From NCBI GenBank assembly GCA_004431415.1, contig QPMI01000104.1, positions 186,001-250,000 on the forward strand: 64,000 nt of DNA, written 5' to 3'. Source of the DNA: Cyanophora paradoxa. Lineage: Eukaryota > Glaucocystophyceae > Cyanophorales > Cyanophoraceae. Shown here piece by piece: positions 37,701 through 48,400 of this stretch; positions within the stretch are counted from its first letter, which is position 1, and every line of letters starts with the position of its first letter. A program made the position numbers and the translations under genes. The notes beneath the pieces are model-generated. The model did not search any database and was not told the origin of the DNA. It saw nothing but the letters and a program-made list of their open reading frames with translations.

Positions 37701-38535
37701 CAAGGGCGGACCGGCGTCGGCGTCGGCGTCGGCTGCGGCTTCAGCCGAGCACGCCTCGCTCGACAAGGCGGCAGACCCCGCCGCCCACGCCCGGCGCATC
37801 CTCCTCAGGTCCTCGAACCCTTTTCCCCGACTCCGACGCGCGTCTCAGCGTATATTTCTGCAGCGTCGGCAAGCGGCAGTCGGAGGAGGAGGGCGTATGG
37901 GGGGTCCTGCAGCCCCCGAAGGGCTTCCACCTCCACACGACCTTCAAGCCGCTGGCCGCGGCGCTCCACCTCACCGCCTCGTGGGCGCCCGGCGCGCCGC
38001 CGGACGCCGGCTTCGCAGTACTGGTGCGGACGTCCTTCCTCCTTCCTTCTCCCTTCCAAACTCGTTCCTTCCTTATAATTACTCGGCGGCGCAGGGCCGC
38101 GTGGTTCGGTTCATGCCCTATTTGGAGGCGCTGACCCTCAAGGCCGGCGACGCCGGCGGCTCGGGCCACGGCTCCTCGGCCCCGCTGCTCGAGCTGCTGA
38201 GGCAGGCGCCGCGGCTGAGGCGCCTCTCCCTCCTGCTCCCGCTGAGCGACGCGGCGGCGGACGCGGTGCTGGGGGCGCTGCCCGACCTCTGCGGGGGCCT
38301 GGAGGCGTTCACGCTGACCGTGCCGCGGCTCGACGGGGCGATCGCGAGCGCGGCCGCTGCCTTCGCGAGGAGGTGCCCCCGCCTCTCGGCCGTCCACTTC
38401 CACACGTTCGGCGGCGATGGAGAGCCGGGGGCCGCGGCCGGCGGCGAGGCCCTTCGCCGCGCCCTCTTCTTTGTGGAGCGCGTCTCCGTGAGCGGCGTGC
38501 AGGGCTACGGCGAGATGTGTGGCGAGTGCGTTTAG
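34771..38535 (+). CDS. F-box-like protein with leucine-rich repeats
   Basis: About 13 exons. The N-terminus (MEDMHMALVHVAPHLAV, then ALCRAVCRSWQHAL and LWPSLDVS) matches an F-box, the motif that binds Skp1 in SCF ubiquitin ligases. Leucine-rich-repeat-like segments follow: LRTLDLRALRIG, KLERLSLRVE, ALADLRIELDS, ALRRLSLRS, RLEALSLEKTG, LKTLSLRLAKAP, LRRLSLLLPLSDAAA and LEAFTLTVPRLDG. An Ala/Glu-rich helical insert (exon about 37161-37276) and a variable Ser-rich loop interrupt the repeats. By family analogy it would be a substrate receptor in the nucleus or cytoplasm. The gene appears complete, with ATG at 34771 and stop at 38533-38535. Introns at about 36790 and 37455 need GC donors. One intron (36380-36705) is full of CTAGCGC repeats. 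The F-box call rests on a short motif; the repeat part is clearer. Confidence 0.7.
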
Positions 38536-39316
38536 ATCGGTCGTTTATGGTTTTCAGAACTGATTTTGAAGGCGGCCGCGGGGGCGGGGGTTGGGGGGGT
38601 TGGGGGGTTGGGGGGTGGAAGGGTGGGGGGTGAAGTGGGGGTGGAAGAGGGGGGGGGAGGGGGAGGGGGGGGATGGGCGGGGGGCGCGCTGGGTGGCGGG
38701 GGAGTTCGAGAAGGGAGGCGGGGCTAGCTATAGCGCGGGGGCTTTCCTGCATTGGAAGGCGGCCGCGAGCGGGGATGGGGGGGAGGGGGGTGGGGGGAGG
38801 GGAGGAGGGAGGAAGGGAGGGAGAGAGGGGAGGGGAGCACGTGGGGGGTGGGGGGGCTCGAGGATGGGGCTGGGTAGCAGGAGAGTTCGAGAAGGGAGGC
38901 GGGGCTAGGGCGGGGGCCTTGCTGCATTGGATAAAAGTGTCTGGGAGGCGGGGGAGGGGACCCGGAGGCCTAGGGGGAGGGAGGGAGGGGGAGGGGGGGG
39001 AGGGGAGGAGCGGGGGAGAGGGAGGGGAATGGAGGGAGGGTGGAGAGGGGGTGGAGAGGGGGGGGGGGGAGCGGGTGGACCGTCGCACTGGGCGTTGAGC
39101 TGAGCATGGCGGGGATGGAGCTCGAGGGCTCGGAGGAGGTGACTATATGGAGGGGATGAAAGGAGAAGGGGAAGGAGGGGTGGGGAGGGTGGAGCAACGG
39201 TCGGGGAGGGAGAGGGAGGGGGAATTATTGAATTCTCAATCTCTCCTCCGTCGAACTCTTCTCTCGATCGCGATGCTAGATATATATCGCGTAACCGATA
39301 TATCGATATATCGAAA
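38536..39316. other. G-rich, strand-asymmetric low-complexity region
   Basis: From about 38575 to 39220 the plus strand is almost entirely purine with many runs of three to nine G, for example 38580-38690 and 38985-39070. Two sub-blocks share GAGTTCGAGAAGGGAGGCGG (38702, 38883) and TGCATTGGA, so part is duplicated. Long proline-rich frames on the minus strand (38309-39441) are a composition effect. The tract could form G-quadruplexes and lies just upstream of the cysteine-rich gene cluster. Confidence 0.75.
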
Positions 39317-40790
39317 ATGCGGTCCTCGTCGTTAGCTACAGCGCGGGCGGTCGCCGTCCTCCTCGCTTTCTGCGCCGTGGCGCAAGCGAGCTCCTGCAGT
39401 GCGCGGCGCGGCATCGACGTCCGCGCGCGGGCGCATGCCACTAAATTCTCTCCTCGGCTTCGAATTCGCAGTCGGACCCATCACGAGCTGTTCCTGCAGT
39501 GCGCATGCGTAACGCGGCATCAACGTCCGCTGGCGCGCGGGCGCATATGCATGGCACTGAGGTCTGTCCTCGGCCTCGCAGTCGGCCCCATCACGATAAC
39601 GAGCTCGTACTACGGCAACTCGCACGTGTTTCGCGCTGAGATCGTGAGCGCCGAGCGATCGGAAAACCCCGAAGACCTTGCGTTCAATGGTGCGTTCAAA
39701 ACCGCAAAATTTGCAGAAATTCGAACCGCCAACCGCCGCGCGCCGGCGCGCAGTACGGGTTCTGGAGCAGTACAAGGGCTGGGCGGTGCCTCGGAACGTC
39801 CTCGTGACGACGGCCTGCAATTCCGCGGCGTGTGGCGTGAACCTGGAGGTCCGGGCTCGCGATCGAGCTCTTCAGAATCAGTTTCGCGCGCTGATTGCTC
39901 AGCAAGTGATCATGACCGTGCTCACCAGGTCGGGAGAGAGTACGCGCTCTTCGCCTTTGAGCCGACAGGCGCCGAGGCGGGCAGCGCTAGCGCTGCGACG
40001 ACGACGTCGACGTCGACTCCGAGTTTCTCGGTCAACCTGTGCAGCTTCAACCTGCCGTTCGCGAACGTGTCGGACTGTGGGCTCGAATACCTGCGCTCCC
40101 GGTGTGAGATAAAGATTAACAATGATAATGCGTACTTGTATGCTCGTAAACGAGTTTCGCGCGCTTCTGCAGTTCGTTCTGCAACGGAACGGCGGCGGAG
40201 TGCGGCAGCTCGGCCAACTCGGAGGAGTGCACGGCGCCCAACTGCCCGAGCACTTGCGCGGTCCTCCCGTTTGCGAGCTGTGGCTTTGCCGACACCTGCA
40301 TGTGCGCTTTCGGGGCGAACACGGATTTTGACTGCATGATTCTCGCGATTGATCTATAGATTTCTTATTATATTATATTGCGCGCGAGCAGCACGGTCGC
40401 GCAGTGCCCGGAGGCGGTGGCGCAGGCCGAACCCCCCTGCACACCCCAAGAATCCGCCCTCGGCAGCGGGTGGAAGTGTGGCTGCAAGAGCAGCTTCTGC
40501 GGCGGGTGAGAATGAATTCTTCGAATTTAGAATTTCGGAATTCTGCCATGAATTAATCGTCCCGCTGATCATGACGGGGCGCGTTCTTCATGATCAGGTG
40601 CCGGGGCGAGTTCTACGGGCCGCCGCCGGCGCGGGAGCCGCTCTGCAGCGAAGCGTGGCTGGGGTGCCGGCTCGGGACGGGGGCGCGAGACCCCGACGCG
40701 GGCGAGGGCGGTGGCGAGGGCCCCAGAAATCGGGACTCCGGATCCCGGGAGGCCCCGCAGGCGCCGAGCGGAAAGACTTCGATGCCATGA
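39317..40790 (+). CDS. Small secreted cysteine-rich protein, copy A
   Basis: The first of three tandem paralogues. Exon 1 (39317-39398) encodes a signal peptide, MRSSSLATARAVAVLLAFC, ending AVAQASSC. Later exons encode IGPITITSSYYG, RVLEQYKGWAVPRNVLVTTA, VGREYALFAFEP and a cysteine-rich core (FCNGTAAECGSS, ECTAPNCPSTC, CGFADTCMC), then CPEAVAQAEPPC and CRGEFYGPPPA. Copy A has an extra 27-nt mini-exon (39472-39498) between exons 1 and 2. After the core, no GT or GC donor stands at the expected place, so without splicing the protein would stop at 40357-40359. If the exon is spliced by another site, the tail ends early at 40788-40790 because of an 8-bp insertion relative to copy C. Export from the cell is likely; function is unknown. 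No known toxin or lectin family is recognised. Confidence 0.62.
39472..39498 (+). other. Chimeric 27-nt mini-exon in copy A
   Basis: It is bounded by CAG on the left and GTGCGC on the right. Its first half copies the start of exon 2 (TCGGACCCATCACGAGCT) and its end copies the end of exon 1 (TCCTGCA). It is in frame and would add nine residues, IGPITSCSC. It arises from a tandem duplication of about 100-110 bp spanning the exon 1 end, intron 1 and the exon 2 start. Copies B and C lack it. Confidence 0.6.
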
Positions 40791-41338
40791 TGCAAACGTC
40801 GTGCGATCCGCGCGCCCGCCAGTGCTACTAGTCAAACAGAATAGGTCCGACGGTCTTGAAAGTCAAACTGGCCATGGTTAATTTGAAGCCCATGTCTTGA
40901 AGCCCCCGATCGACATGAGCTAGGATCATGATCGATATCATGATCATGAATTCGAAGCTGACTCGGTGAATCTCGGTGAAGCTGAAGTCTCCGGATCCTG
41001 ATTGAGGGGATGGAGGCCCCAGGATTATTGGAGGGAGGATCCGGAGCTCCGAGGCTCGTTCCTGATCGAGGGAACTCCGGGAGGGATGGAATATCTAGAC
41101 GGGGGAGTTTGGGAGGGGAGGGGGGGAGGGGAGGCAGGGTGGGGAGTCTCGATCTATTGTCGCGAATCATTTGAATCATAAGTAACTCCCTCCTGACTTT
41201 TCTCTCGACGTCGACTAGCTCCCACTCAGTGACTTTACTTTGCGCAGAGATCGCGTGGGGAACAGCTAGTGCTAGCTATATATAGCTATATATAGCTATA
41301 TATGTACACGTACGAGTAGAGTACTAGTCAGATCGAAA
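40791..41338. other. Spacer between cysteine-rich copies A and B
   Basis: It contains GATCATGATC-type palindromes (40920-40950), a GGGGAGG purine tract (41100-41150) and a TATATAGC repeat (41276-41303) 36 bases before the next ATG. No gene is seen. Confidence 0.7.
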
Positions 41339-42715
41339 ATGCGGTCCTCGTCGTTAGCTACAGCGCGGGCGGTCGCCGTCCTCCTCGCCTCCTGCGCTGT
41401 GGCGCAAGCGTGCTCCTGTAGTGCGCATGCGAGGCGCTCTAGCTAGCCCAGTAGCGCGTCGTCCGTGCGCGTCCATCTGAATTCTCTCCTCGGCCTCGCA
41501 GTCGGCCCCATCACAATCACGAGCTCGTACTACGGCGCCTCGCACGTGTTTCGCGCCGAGATCGTGAGCGCCGAGCGGTCGGAAAACCCGGGAGACCTTG
41601 CGTTCAATGGTGCGGGATCGCGCGGCCTTGGGCGCCCTGCCGCAAATTTTGCAGAAATTCAAAATGCCGGCGCCGCGCGCGCAGCACGGGTTCTGGAGCA
41701 GTACAAGGGCTGGGCGGCGCCTCGGAACGTCCTCGTGACGACGGCCAGCAATTCCGCGGCGTGCGGCGTGAATCTGGAGGTCCGGGTTGTTCAGAAATTC
41801 GCGCGCTGATTGCTCTAGATCTGCGAATAAGCGTGCTCACCAGGTCGGGAGAGAGTACGCGCTCTTCGCCTTTGAGCCGACAAGCGCCGAGCTCGAGGCG
41901 GGCGCCGCTAGCGCTGCGACGTCGACTCCGATGTTCTCGGTCAACCTGTGCAGCTTCAACCTGCCGTTCGCTAGCGTGTCGGACTGCGGGCTCGAGTACC
42001 TGCGCTCCCGGTACGAGGCTCGTATCCAAAAAAAAATCGCACTCGGCCCTCGCGATCGTTTCTGATTATGAGCCTGCCTTTGAATTTCGTATACGCAGCT
42101 CGTTTTGCAACGGGACGGCGGCGGAGTGCGGCAGCTCGGCCAACTCAGAAGAGTGCACGGCACCCAACTGCCCGAGCACTTGCGCGGTCCTCCCGTTTGC
42201 GAGCTGTGGCTTTGCCGACACCTGCATGTGCGCTTTCGGGGCGAACACGGATTTTGACTGCATGATTCTCGCGATTGATCTATAGATTTCTTATTATATT
42301 ATATTGCGCGCGAGCAGCACGGTCGCGCAGTGCCCGGAGGCGGTGGCGCAGGCCGAACCCCCCTGCACACCCCAAGAATCCGCCCTCGGCAGCGGGTGGA
42401 GTGTGGCTGCAAGAGCAGCTTCTGCGGCGGGTGAGAATGAATTCTTCGAATTTAGAATTTCGGAATTCTGCCATGAATTAATCGTCCCGCTGATCATGAC
42501 GGGGCGCGTTCTTCATGATCAGGTGCCGGGGCGAGTTCTACGGGCCGCCGCCGGCGCGGGAGCCGCTCTGCAGCGAAGCGTGGCTGGGGTGCCGGCTCGG
42601 GACGGGGGCGCGAGACCCCGACGCGGGCGAGGGCGGTGGCGAGGGCCCCAGAAATCGGGACTCCGGATCCCGGGAGGCCCCGCAGGCGCCGAGCGGAAAG
42701 ACTTCGATGCCATGA
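41339..42715 (+). pseudogene. Small secreted cysteine-rich protein, hybrid copy B (frameshifted)
   Basis: The 5' part (41339 to about 42187) matches copy C and the 3' part matches copy A, with the switch inside the shared AACTGCCCGAGCACTTGCGC of the core exon. The signal peptide MRSSSLATARAVAVLLASC and the core motifs are intact. In the next exon one A is missing relative to copy A (GGGTGGAGTGTGG against GGGTGGAAGTGTGG, near 42395), which shifts the frame after GSGW. Copy B also shares with copy A the missing splice donor after the core and the 8-bp insertion in the last exon. It could still yield a short protein ending at 42285. Confidence 0.65.
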
Positions 42716-43261
42716 TGCAAACGTCGTGCGATCCGCGCGCCCGCCAGTGCTACTAGTCAAACAGAATAGGTCCGACGGTCTTGAAAGTCAAACTGGCCAT
42801 GGTTAATTTGAAGCCCATGTCTTGAAGCCCCCGATCGACATGAGCTAGGATCATGATCGATATCATGATCATGAATTCGAAGCTGACTCGGTGAATCTCG
42901 GTGAAGCTGAAGTCTCCGGATCCTGATTGAGGGGATGGAGGCCCCAGGATTATTGGAGGGAGGATCCGGAGCTCCGAGGCTCGTTCCTGATCGAGGGAAC
43001 TCCGGGAGGGATGGAATGTCTAGACGGGGGAGTTTGGGAGGGGAGGGGGGGAGGGGAGGCAGGGTGGGGAGTCTCGATCTATTGTCGCGAATCATTTGAA
43101 TCATAAGTAACTCCCTCCTGACTTTTCTCTCGACGTCGACTAGCTCCCACTCAGTGACTTTACTTTGCGCAGAGATCGCGTGGGGAACAGCTAGTGCTAG
43201 CTATATAGCTATATATAGCTATATATGTACACGTACGAGTAGAGTACTAGTCAGATCGAAA
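42716..43261. other. Spacer between cysteine-rich copies B and C
   Basis: A near-identical copy of 40791-41338 with the same palindromes, purine tract and TATA-rich repeat (43199-43226). No gene is seen. Confidence 0.7.
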
Positions 43262-44639
43262 ATGCGGTCCTCGTCGTTAGCTACAGCGCGGGCGGTCGCC
43301 GTCCTCCTCGCCTCCTGCGCCGTGGCGCAAGCGTGCTCCTGTAGTGCGCATGCGAGGCGCTCTAGCTAGCCCAGTAGCGCGCCGTCCGTGCGCGTCCATC
43401 TGAATTCTCTCCTCGGCCTCGCAGTCGGCCCCATCACAATCACGAGCTCGTACTACGGCGCCTCGCACGTGTTTCGCGCCGAGATCGTGAGCGCCGAGCG
43501 GTCGGAAAACCCGGGAGACCTTGCGTTCAATGGTGCGGGATCGCGCGGCCTTGGGCGCCCTGCCGCAAATTTTGCAGAAATTCAAAATGCCGGCGCCGCG
43601 CGCGCAGCACGGGTTCTGGAGCAGTACAAGGGCTGGGCGGCGCCTCGGAACGTCCTCGTGACGACGGCCAGCAATTCCGCGGCGTGCGGCGTGAATCTGG
43701 AGGTCCGGGTTGTTCAGAAATTCGCGCGCTGATTGCTCTAGATCTGCGAATAAGCGTGCTCACCAGGTCGGGAGAGAGTACGCGCTCTTCGCCTTTGAGC
43801 CGACAAGCGCCGAGCTCGAGGCGGGCGCCGCTAGCGCTGCGACGTCGACTCCGATGTTCTCGGTCAACCTGTGCAGCTTCAACCTGCCGTTCGCTAGCGT
43901 GTCGGACTGCGGGCTCGAGTACCTGCGCTCCCGGTACGAGGCTCGTATCCAAAAAAAAATCGCACTCGGCCCTCGCGATCGTTTCTGATTATGAGCCTGC
44001 CTTTGAATTTCGTATACGCAGCTCGTTTTGCAACGGGACGGCGGCGGAGTGCGGCAGCTCGGCCAACTCAGAAGAGTGCACGGCACCCAACTGCCCGAGC
44101 ACTTGCGCGGCCGTCCCGACTGCGAACTGCCTCGTAGAGGCCTGCGTGTGCGTTGACGTTTTTGCGGCGAACTCGAATTGTGACTGCGCGCGTGAGGTTT
44201 GATTTCGCACGCGCGCGTGCAGAGCGGCGCCAAAGTGCCCGGAGGCGGCGGCGCAGGCTGAACCCGCCTGCACGCCCGTACCAGCCCCGGGCGGCGAGCG
44301 GAAGTGCGGCTGCGAGAGCAACTACTGCGGCGGGTGAGATCGAGACGATAATTCGGATATTGATCACTTCTGCCGCTGACGTACACGTACGTCTACATTT
44401 TTGTTAGGTGCCGGGGCGAGTTCTACGGGCCGCCGCCGGCGCGGGAGCCGCTCTGCAGCGAAGCGTGGCTGGGGTGCCGGTTCGGGACGGGGGCGCGGGA
44501 CGCTGACGCGGGCGAGGGCGGGGGCGAGGACCGGCGCCCCGGATATGGTGATCCGACGCCGACGCTGCAGACGTCGACGCCGGGCGGAAAGACTTCAATG
44601 CAAAAGTCGTGCGATCCGCGCGCCCGCCAGTGCATCTAG
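43262..44639 (+). CDS. Small secreted cysteine-rich protein, copy C (best preserved)
   Basis: Seven exons with the same plan as copies A and B: signal peptide ending AVAQACSC, IGPITITSSYYG, RVLEQYKGWAAPRN, VGREYALFAFEP, then the cysteine-rich core. After CPSTC it diverges from copy B (AAVPTANCLVEACVCVD). The splice donor after the core is present (GC-AG, or GTGAGG with a different phase). The last exons read KCPEAAAQAEPAC, KCGCESNYCGG, CRGEFYGPPPAR and end KSCDPRARQCI with TAG at 44637-44639. More than 20 cysteines in about 300 residues suggest a disulfide-rich extracellular protein. A TATA-rich repeat (43199-43226) lies just upstream, as in copy B (41276-41303). Function unknown. Confidence 0.7.
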
Positions 44640-45499
44640 CTATAGCTATATATAGTACGTCATGATCAAACTGAATTCGAAAATGTCTTGAAGTCACACC
44701 GGGGCGCGCCCATGCCAAGTCTTGAAGCCTCGAAAGCCCCCGATACGAACTCGGAAAGTACTAGTCGATGTCTGCATGAAAATAAAATAGCATAATGCTG
44801 AATCTTGAACGGAAGCGGAATCCGAAGCTGAATATTAATTCGAAGCCTCAATGTAAGTTATACGTGTACGCGTACGTACCTGATCATGACTCATGATCAT
44901 GATCAGTGATCCTTAAGCTTCGAGGCTCGGCGCGTCCTCTGCCCTAGGCCTAGGGCCTGACCATGATCATGATCATGAGTTATCCGGCTGGAGTCCATTT
45001 GGTCTACAAGCCTTCGTGGATGCCATCCTCTAGATCTGCCCTCCCAGCCTCTGTCTGTTCGATGCAATACCAAGGTTGTTTCTAATAAACAAGACTCGAA
45101 TAGACTAGACTAGAACCGTATTTCCAAAGGTTGATAAAAGACTAGATTAGACTAGAGCCGGATTTCCGAAGGTTGATAAAAGACTAGACTAGACTGACCG
45201 TAATATACAACTATTCCTGTGCAAACAATACGCAAAATAGAAGGTTCGAGAATCAAAGAAGGCTCACTTGGCCTCCGCGAATTTCCGCGAAAGGGTAACG
45301 AGGCAAAAATAGATCGACACTAAACTAGCAAGAATAGCTCGAAACTGTACTAGCTTTACCAAGAAGAGCAAGCCGCTCGCTTAGGTAGTTCACCTAATGA
45401 ATTCGGCTCAATAAGTATCGTAAGTATTATTGATATATAGGAAGCACTGCTGGCTCCGAGTCGAGCTTTAATAGCGAAGCGAAGCCTTTAGAATTTATT
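44640..45499. other. Convergent intergenic region
   Basis: This lies between the 3' ends of copy C and of the giant minus-strand gene. It holds ATGATCATGATC palindromes (44880-44985) and two diverged units of about 45 bp with GGTTGATAAAAGACTAGA (45090-45185). Otherwise AT-rich with nothing gene-like. Confidence 0.6.
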
Positions 45500-48400
45500 C
45501 TAGAGGTGGACAGTGGTGCTCGTCGTGGCTCGGAGGCCGGTCCGCCGCGGCTGCTGCTCGCGATCGGTGTCTTGGATCGAGAGGACGGCGGGGGCGGGGA
45601 TCGGCCGCGTCTGCGCCGGGGCCTGCGCCGCCTTCCGGCCCCCGCCGGCGCCCCCGCCGGCGCCGACGCGCTGCCGCGCGAGCGCGTTGATCTCCTCCTC
45701 CTCGTCGTCCTGGCACCGACCGCGCGTCAGAGGAGGGCGCGCGCGCGCGCGCCGACGGATGCGCGCTATTGTCCATTGCCTATTGTTTGCTGCCCTTTTG
45801 CCTATTGCCTATTGTTGCCTATTGTTTGCTGCCCTTATAAATATCAAGTTAGCTTAGTTCGAAGTCATATCTATCAGTAAGGAGCCCGGCCGGGGCGAGT
45901 GCGCACGGCGCCGCCGAAGAGGAGCTGGCCGAAGTTGGTGCGGGCGCCCAGCACCGCGTCCCCCGTGCGCTGCCCGCCCCGCTGGCCCGCCCCGTCCGCC
46001 GCGCCGGCCCCCGGCCCGAACGCGTACGCGGGCCGCTTGGGCCCCCGCCGGAAGATCTGCGCCCTCCAAAGTCAGCGCCGCATTCGAGAAACGGGCATGC
46101 CAGCGGATCAAGAAACGAGAGGACCTTGCGATAAATGTAGCGGAAGAGGAGGCCTATTTTCTGGAACAGGAACCTGCAGGGGGCAGGCGCGGTGAGGTGA
46201 TGGGAGGGCGCGGGCGGAGGGCGGAGGGCGGAGGGCGCCCCCCCGGGGCGCCGGGACCTCACCGGAACATCTAATCTTATCTAAATTTTAATCTTAACAA
46301 CGACCAACTGTTTAATCTTGTACAAGCTCATCTCTGCCGCACCGGAACATTTTGCGCTCGGCGCGGAACTGGTTCAAGAAGATGATGCCGATGGCGACAA
46401 TCTGCGCGCGGGCGCGCGGGGCCCCTCTCAGATCTAGACACGGCGGCGGCGGAGGAGGAGAAGGGTAAGGGGGGGGAAAAGGGGGGTACGCGCCTGGATG
46501 ATGGAGGCGGCGAGGGCCATGCGGGAGACGTTCGGCCCAGTCGGGTCCCCGCCGATCTGCGGTCCGGGAATATGTAATATTAGACGCATCCTCGACGCAG
46601 CTCCTAGCTATCAAGTTTATCAAAGCTATCTTAAGCTTGGCCGAGGACTATCTATTGCGCATTCTATTAGAGCTATCAGTCTATTAGAGCTATCTACAAA
46701 AGCTCTATTACGCTTTGGCGCACGGCGAGGAGGAGGCCGAGGACGGTCAGCTGTAGCCCGTTGATGACCAGCTGCACGTAGTTCTCCACCCTGCGAGCGA
46801 AGTTTTAAGGCGCTGAGGCGCGGGCGCGAGGGGGCCCGCGGGGCCGGCCGCGCGCACCACTCCCTGCGGCGCGGCGGCAAGTCAGAGTCAGAGGGGGCGG
46901 AAAATGAAGGGCGGAGGGGTCGGCGCGCGGCGGCGCACTTGAACGGCCACGCCGCGAGCACGTAGAGGACCTGGCGTACATAAAGATATCAGGGGCGCAA
47001 CGACACAAGTATACAAATGAGGACACAGGCGCGCTGTGCGATAAACGATAAACGAAGGAATGAGCGCAATAACAAATGTACAGGAGCATAAATTAGGAGG
47101 TCTAGAGCAATAACGCAGGAGCTCCGCGCGATAAATGAATTTACTGGATGCGCACCTCGAGGCCGTTGATGGCGATGAGGATGCCGAGCTGGAGGGCGAT
47201 GAAGAGGTACGCGGGGCCGTCGGGCCCTTCGTCCGGGTCGTGTATGATGCCGACCGCCAGGCCCGACGCCAGCTTACGGAGCAGGTCCCAGATCTGGGAG
47301 GAGGGGCGGGGCGGGGCGGGGAGGGGAGGGGCGGGGCGGGGCGGGGCGACATGATAAGAATCGCCTTTGCTGAGGAGGTGATCACGAGCGGTCTCGTCAC
47401 GCACCCCGAACCCTGCGGGCGCGGCGGCGAGGCGGGGCGGGGCGAGACGAGGTCAGCGAGCGCGCGCGCGAACGTTGTCGAAGCGACGGCCACGGCCGCG
47501 GCCGCGGGCGGCGCGGGCGGCGCGGGCGCACATTTGCCGAAGTTGTCGCCCCTGTACGGTTCGAAGAACCTGCGCGCTTTCTTATTAACAAGACCTCACG
47601 GGTTGTAATAGAGGCTTTTAATAACGAGACCTTAATAATAACTAAACAGCTCTTTCTAATAACAAGACCTTAGTAACAAAGAATTCTTTCTCCTCTCAAA
47701 GAGGGGGGCCTCGAACGCACGCGTCGAAGGTCCAGCGGAAGTTGCGCGCTGATCGTGGGCGACCGCGTCAGCTGCGGAGCAGAGGGCGGTCCGCAAGGTC
47801 GCAAGAGAGGCCCCACGCACCGGTCCACAGCGACTGCTGCGCCGTCTGCTTGCGCGGATCGACGACCCCTGCGCGCAAATATTCAGGAACATCGACTGGC
47901 TCGCTTCGCCGGGCGGAGCGGCGGGGGCGGGGCGGGGCAGGGGCGCACAGACGCCGCGCTCCCAGTTCATCCAGACGGCGAAGAGGCGTAGGCGGCGGCG
48001 CAGGAGCGAGTCGCGCCACCAGAGGGCGAGGCGCGAGCGCCCCTCGCGCGCCTCCCGGGCCTTCGGAGCAGTACATAAGCCGGGCTCAAGGTTTACAAAC
48101 AACAATAAACGTTATAGCTTATATAAGGTTAAGTAGTGTAAGCCATATTCAAGGTTTACGAACAACAATAAAAGTTGTAAGCTTATGTATAAGGCGCCTC
48201 GCGCGCGTGCACCTTACGGCGGAACCACCGCTTCGTGCGGTTGTACTCGTCCATCGGCTTCGGCTCCGCCGGGAAGAGCTCAAGGTCCGCCCCCCCGGTC
48301 TTCTTCGGCGGCGCCGGCGCCAGCGGCATAGGCTGCAGGGTGCCCGAGCCCGCTCGCTTCTGCGTGGGGCGCTGGCCATGGCCCCCGCCGGCGGGGACGA

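Larger units (their letters stand above)
40262..44110 (+). repeat. Tandem segmental duplication of about 1.92 kb
   Basis: Unit 1, 40262-42187, and unit 2, 42188-44110, are almost identical; only a few substitutions and 1-2 bp indels were seen, for example one TA step less in the TATA repeat. Each unit contains the 3' half of one gene, the intergenic spacer and the 5' half of the next. Confidence 0.9.

Noticed and set aside
38309-39441. Long proline-rich frames on the minus strand
   Set aside because: They are the complement of the G-rich tract; length is explained by the lack of stop codons in such composition.
45386-45420. tRNA-like box (AGGTAGTTCACCTAATGAATTC)
   Set aside because: No matching acceptor stem, A box and B box spacing could be found.
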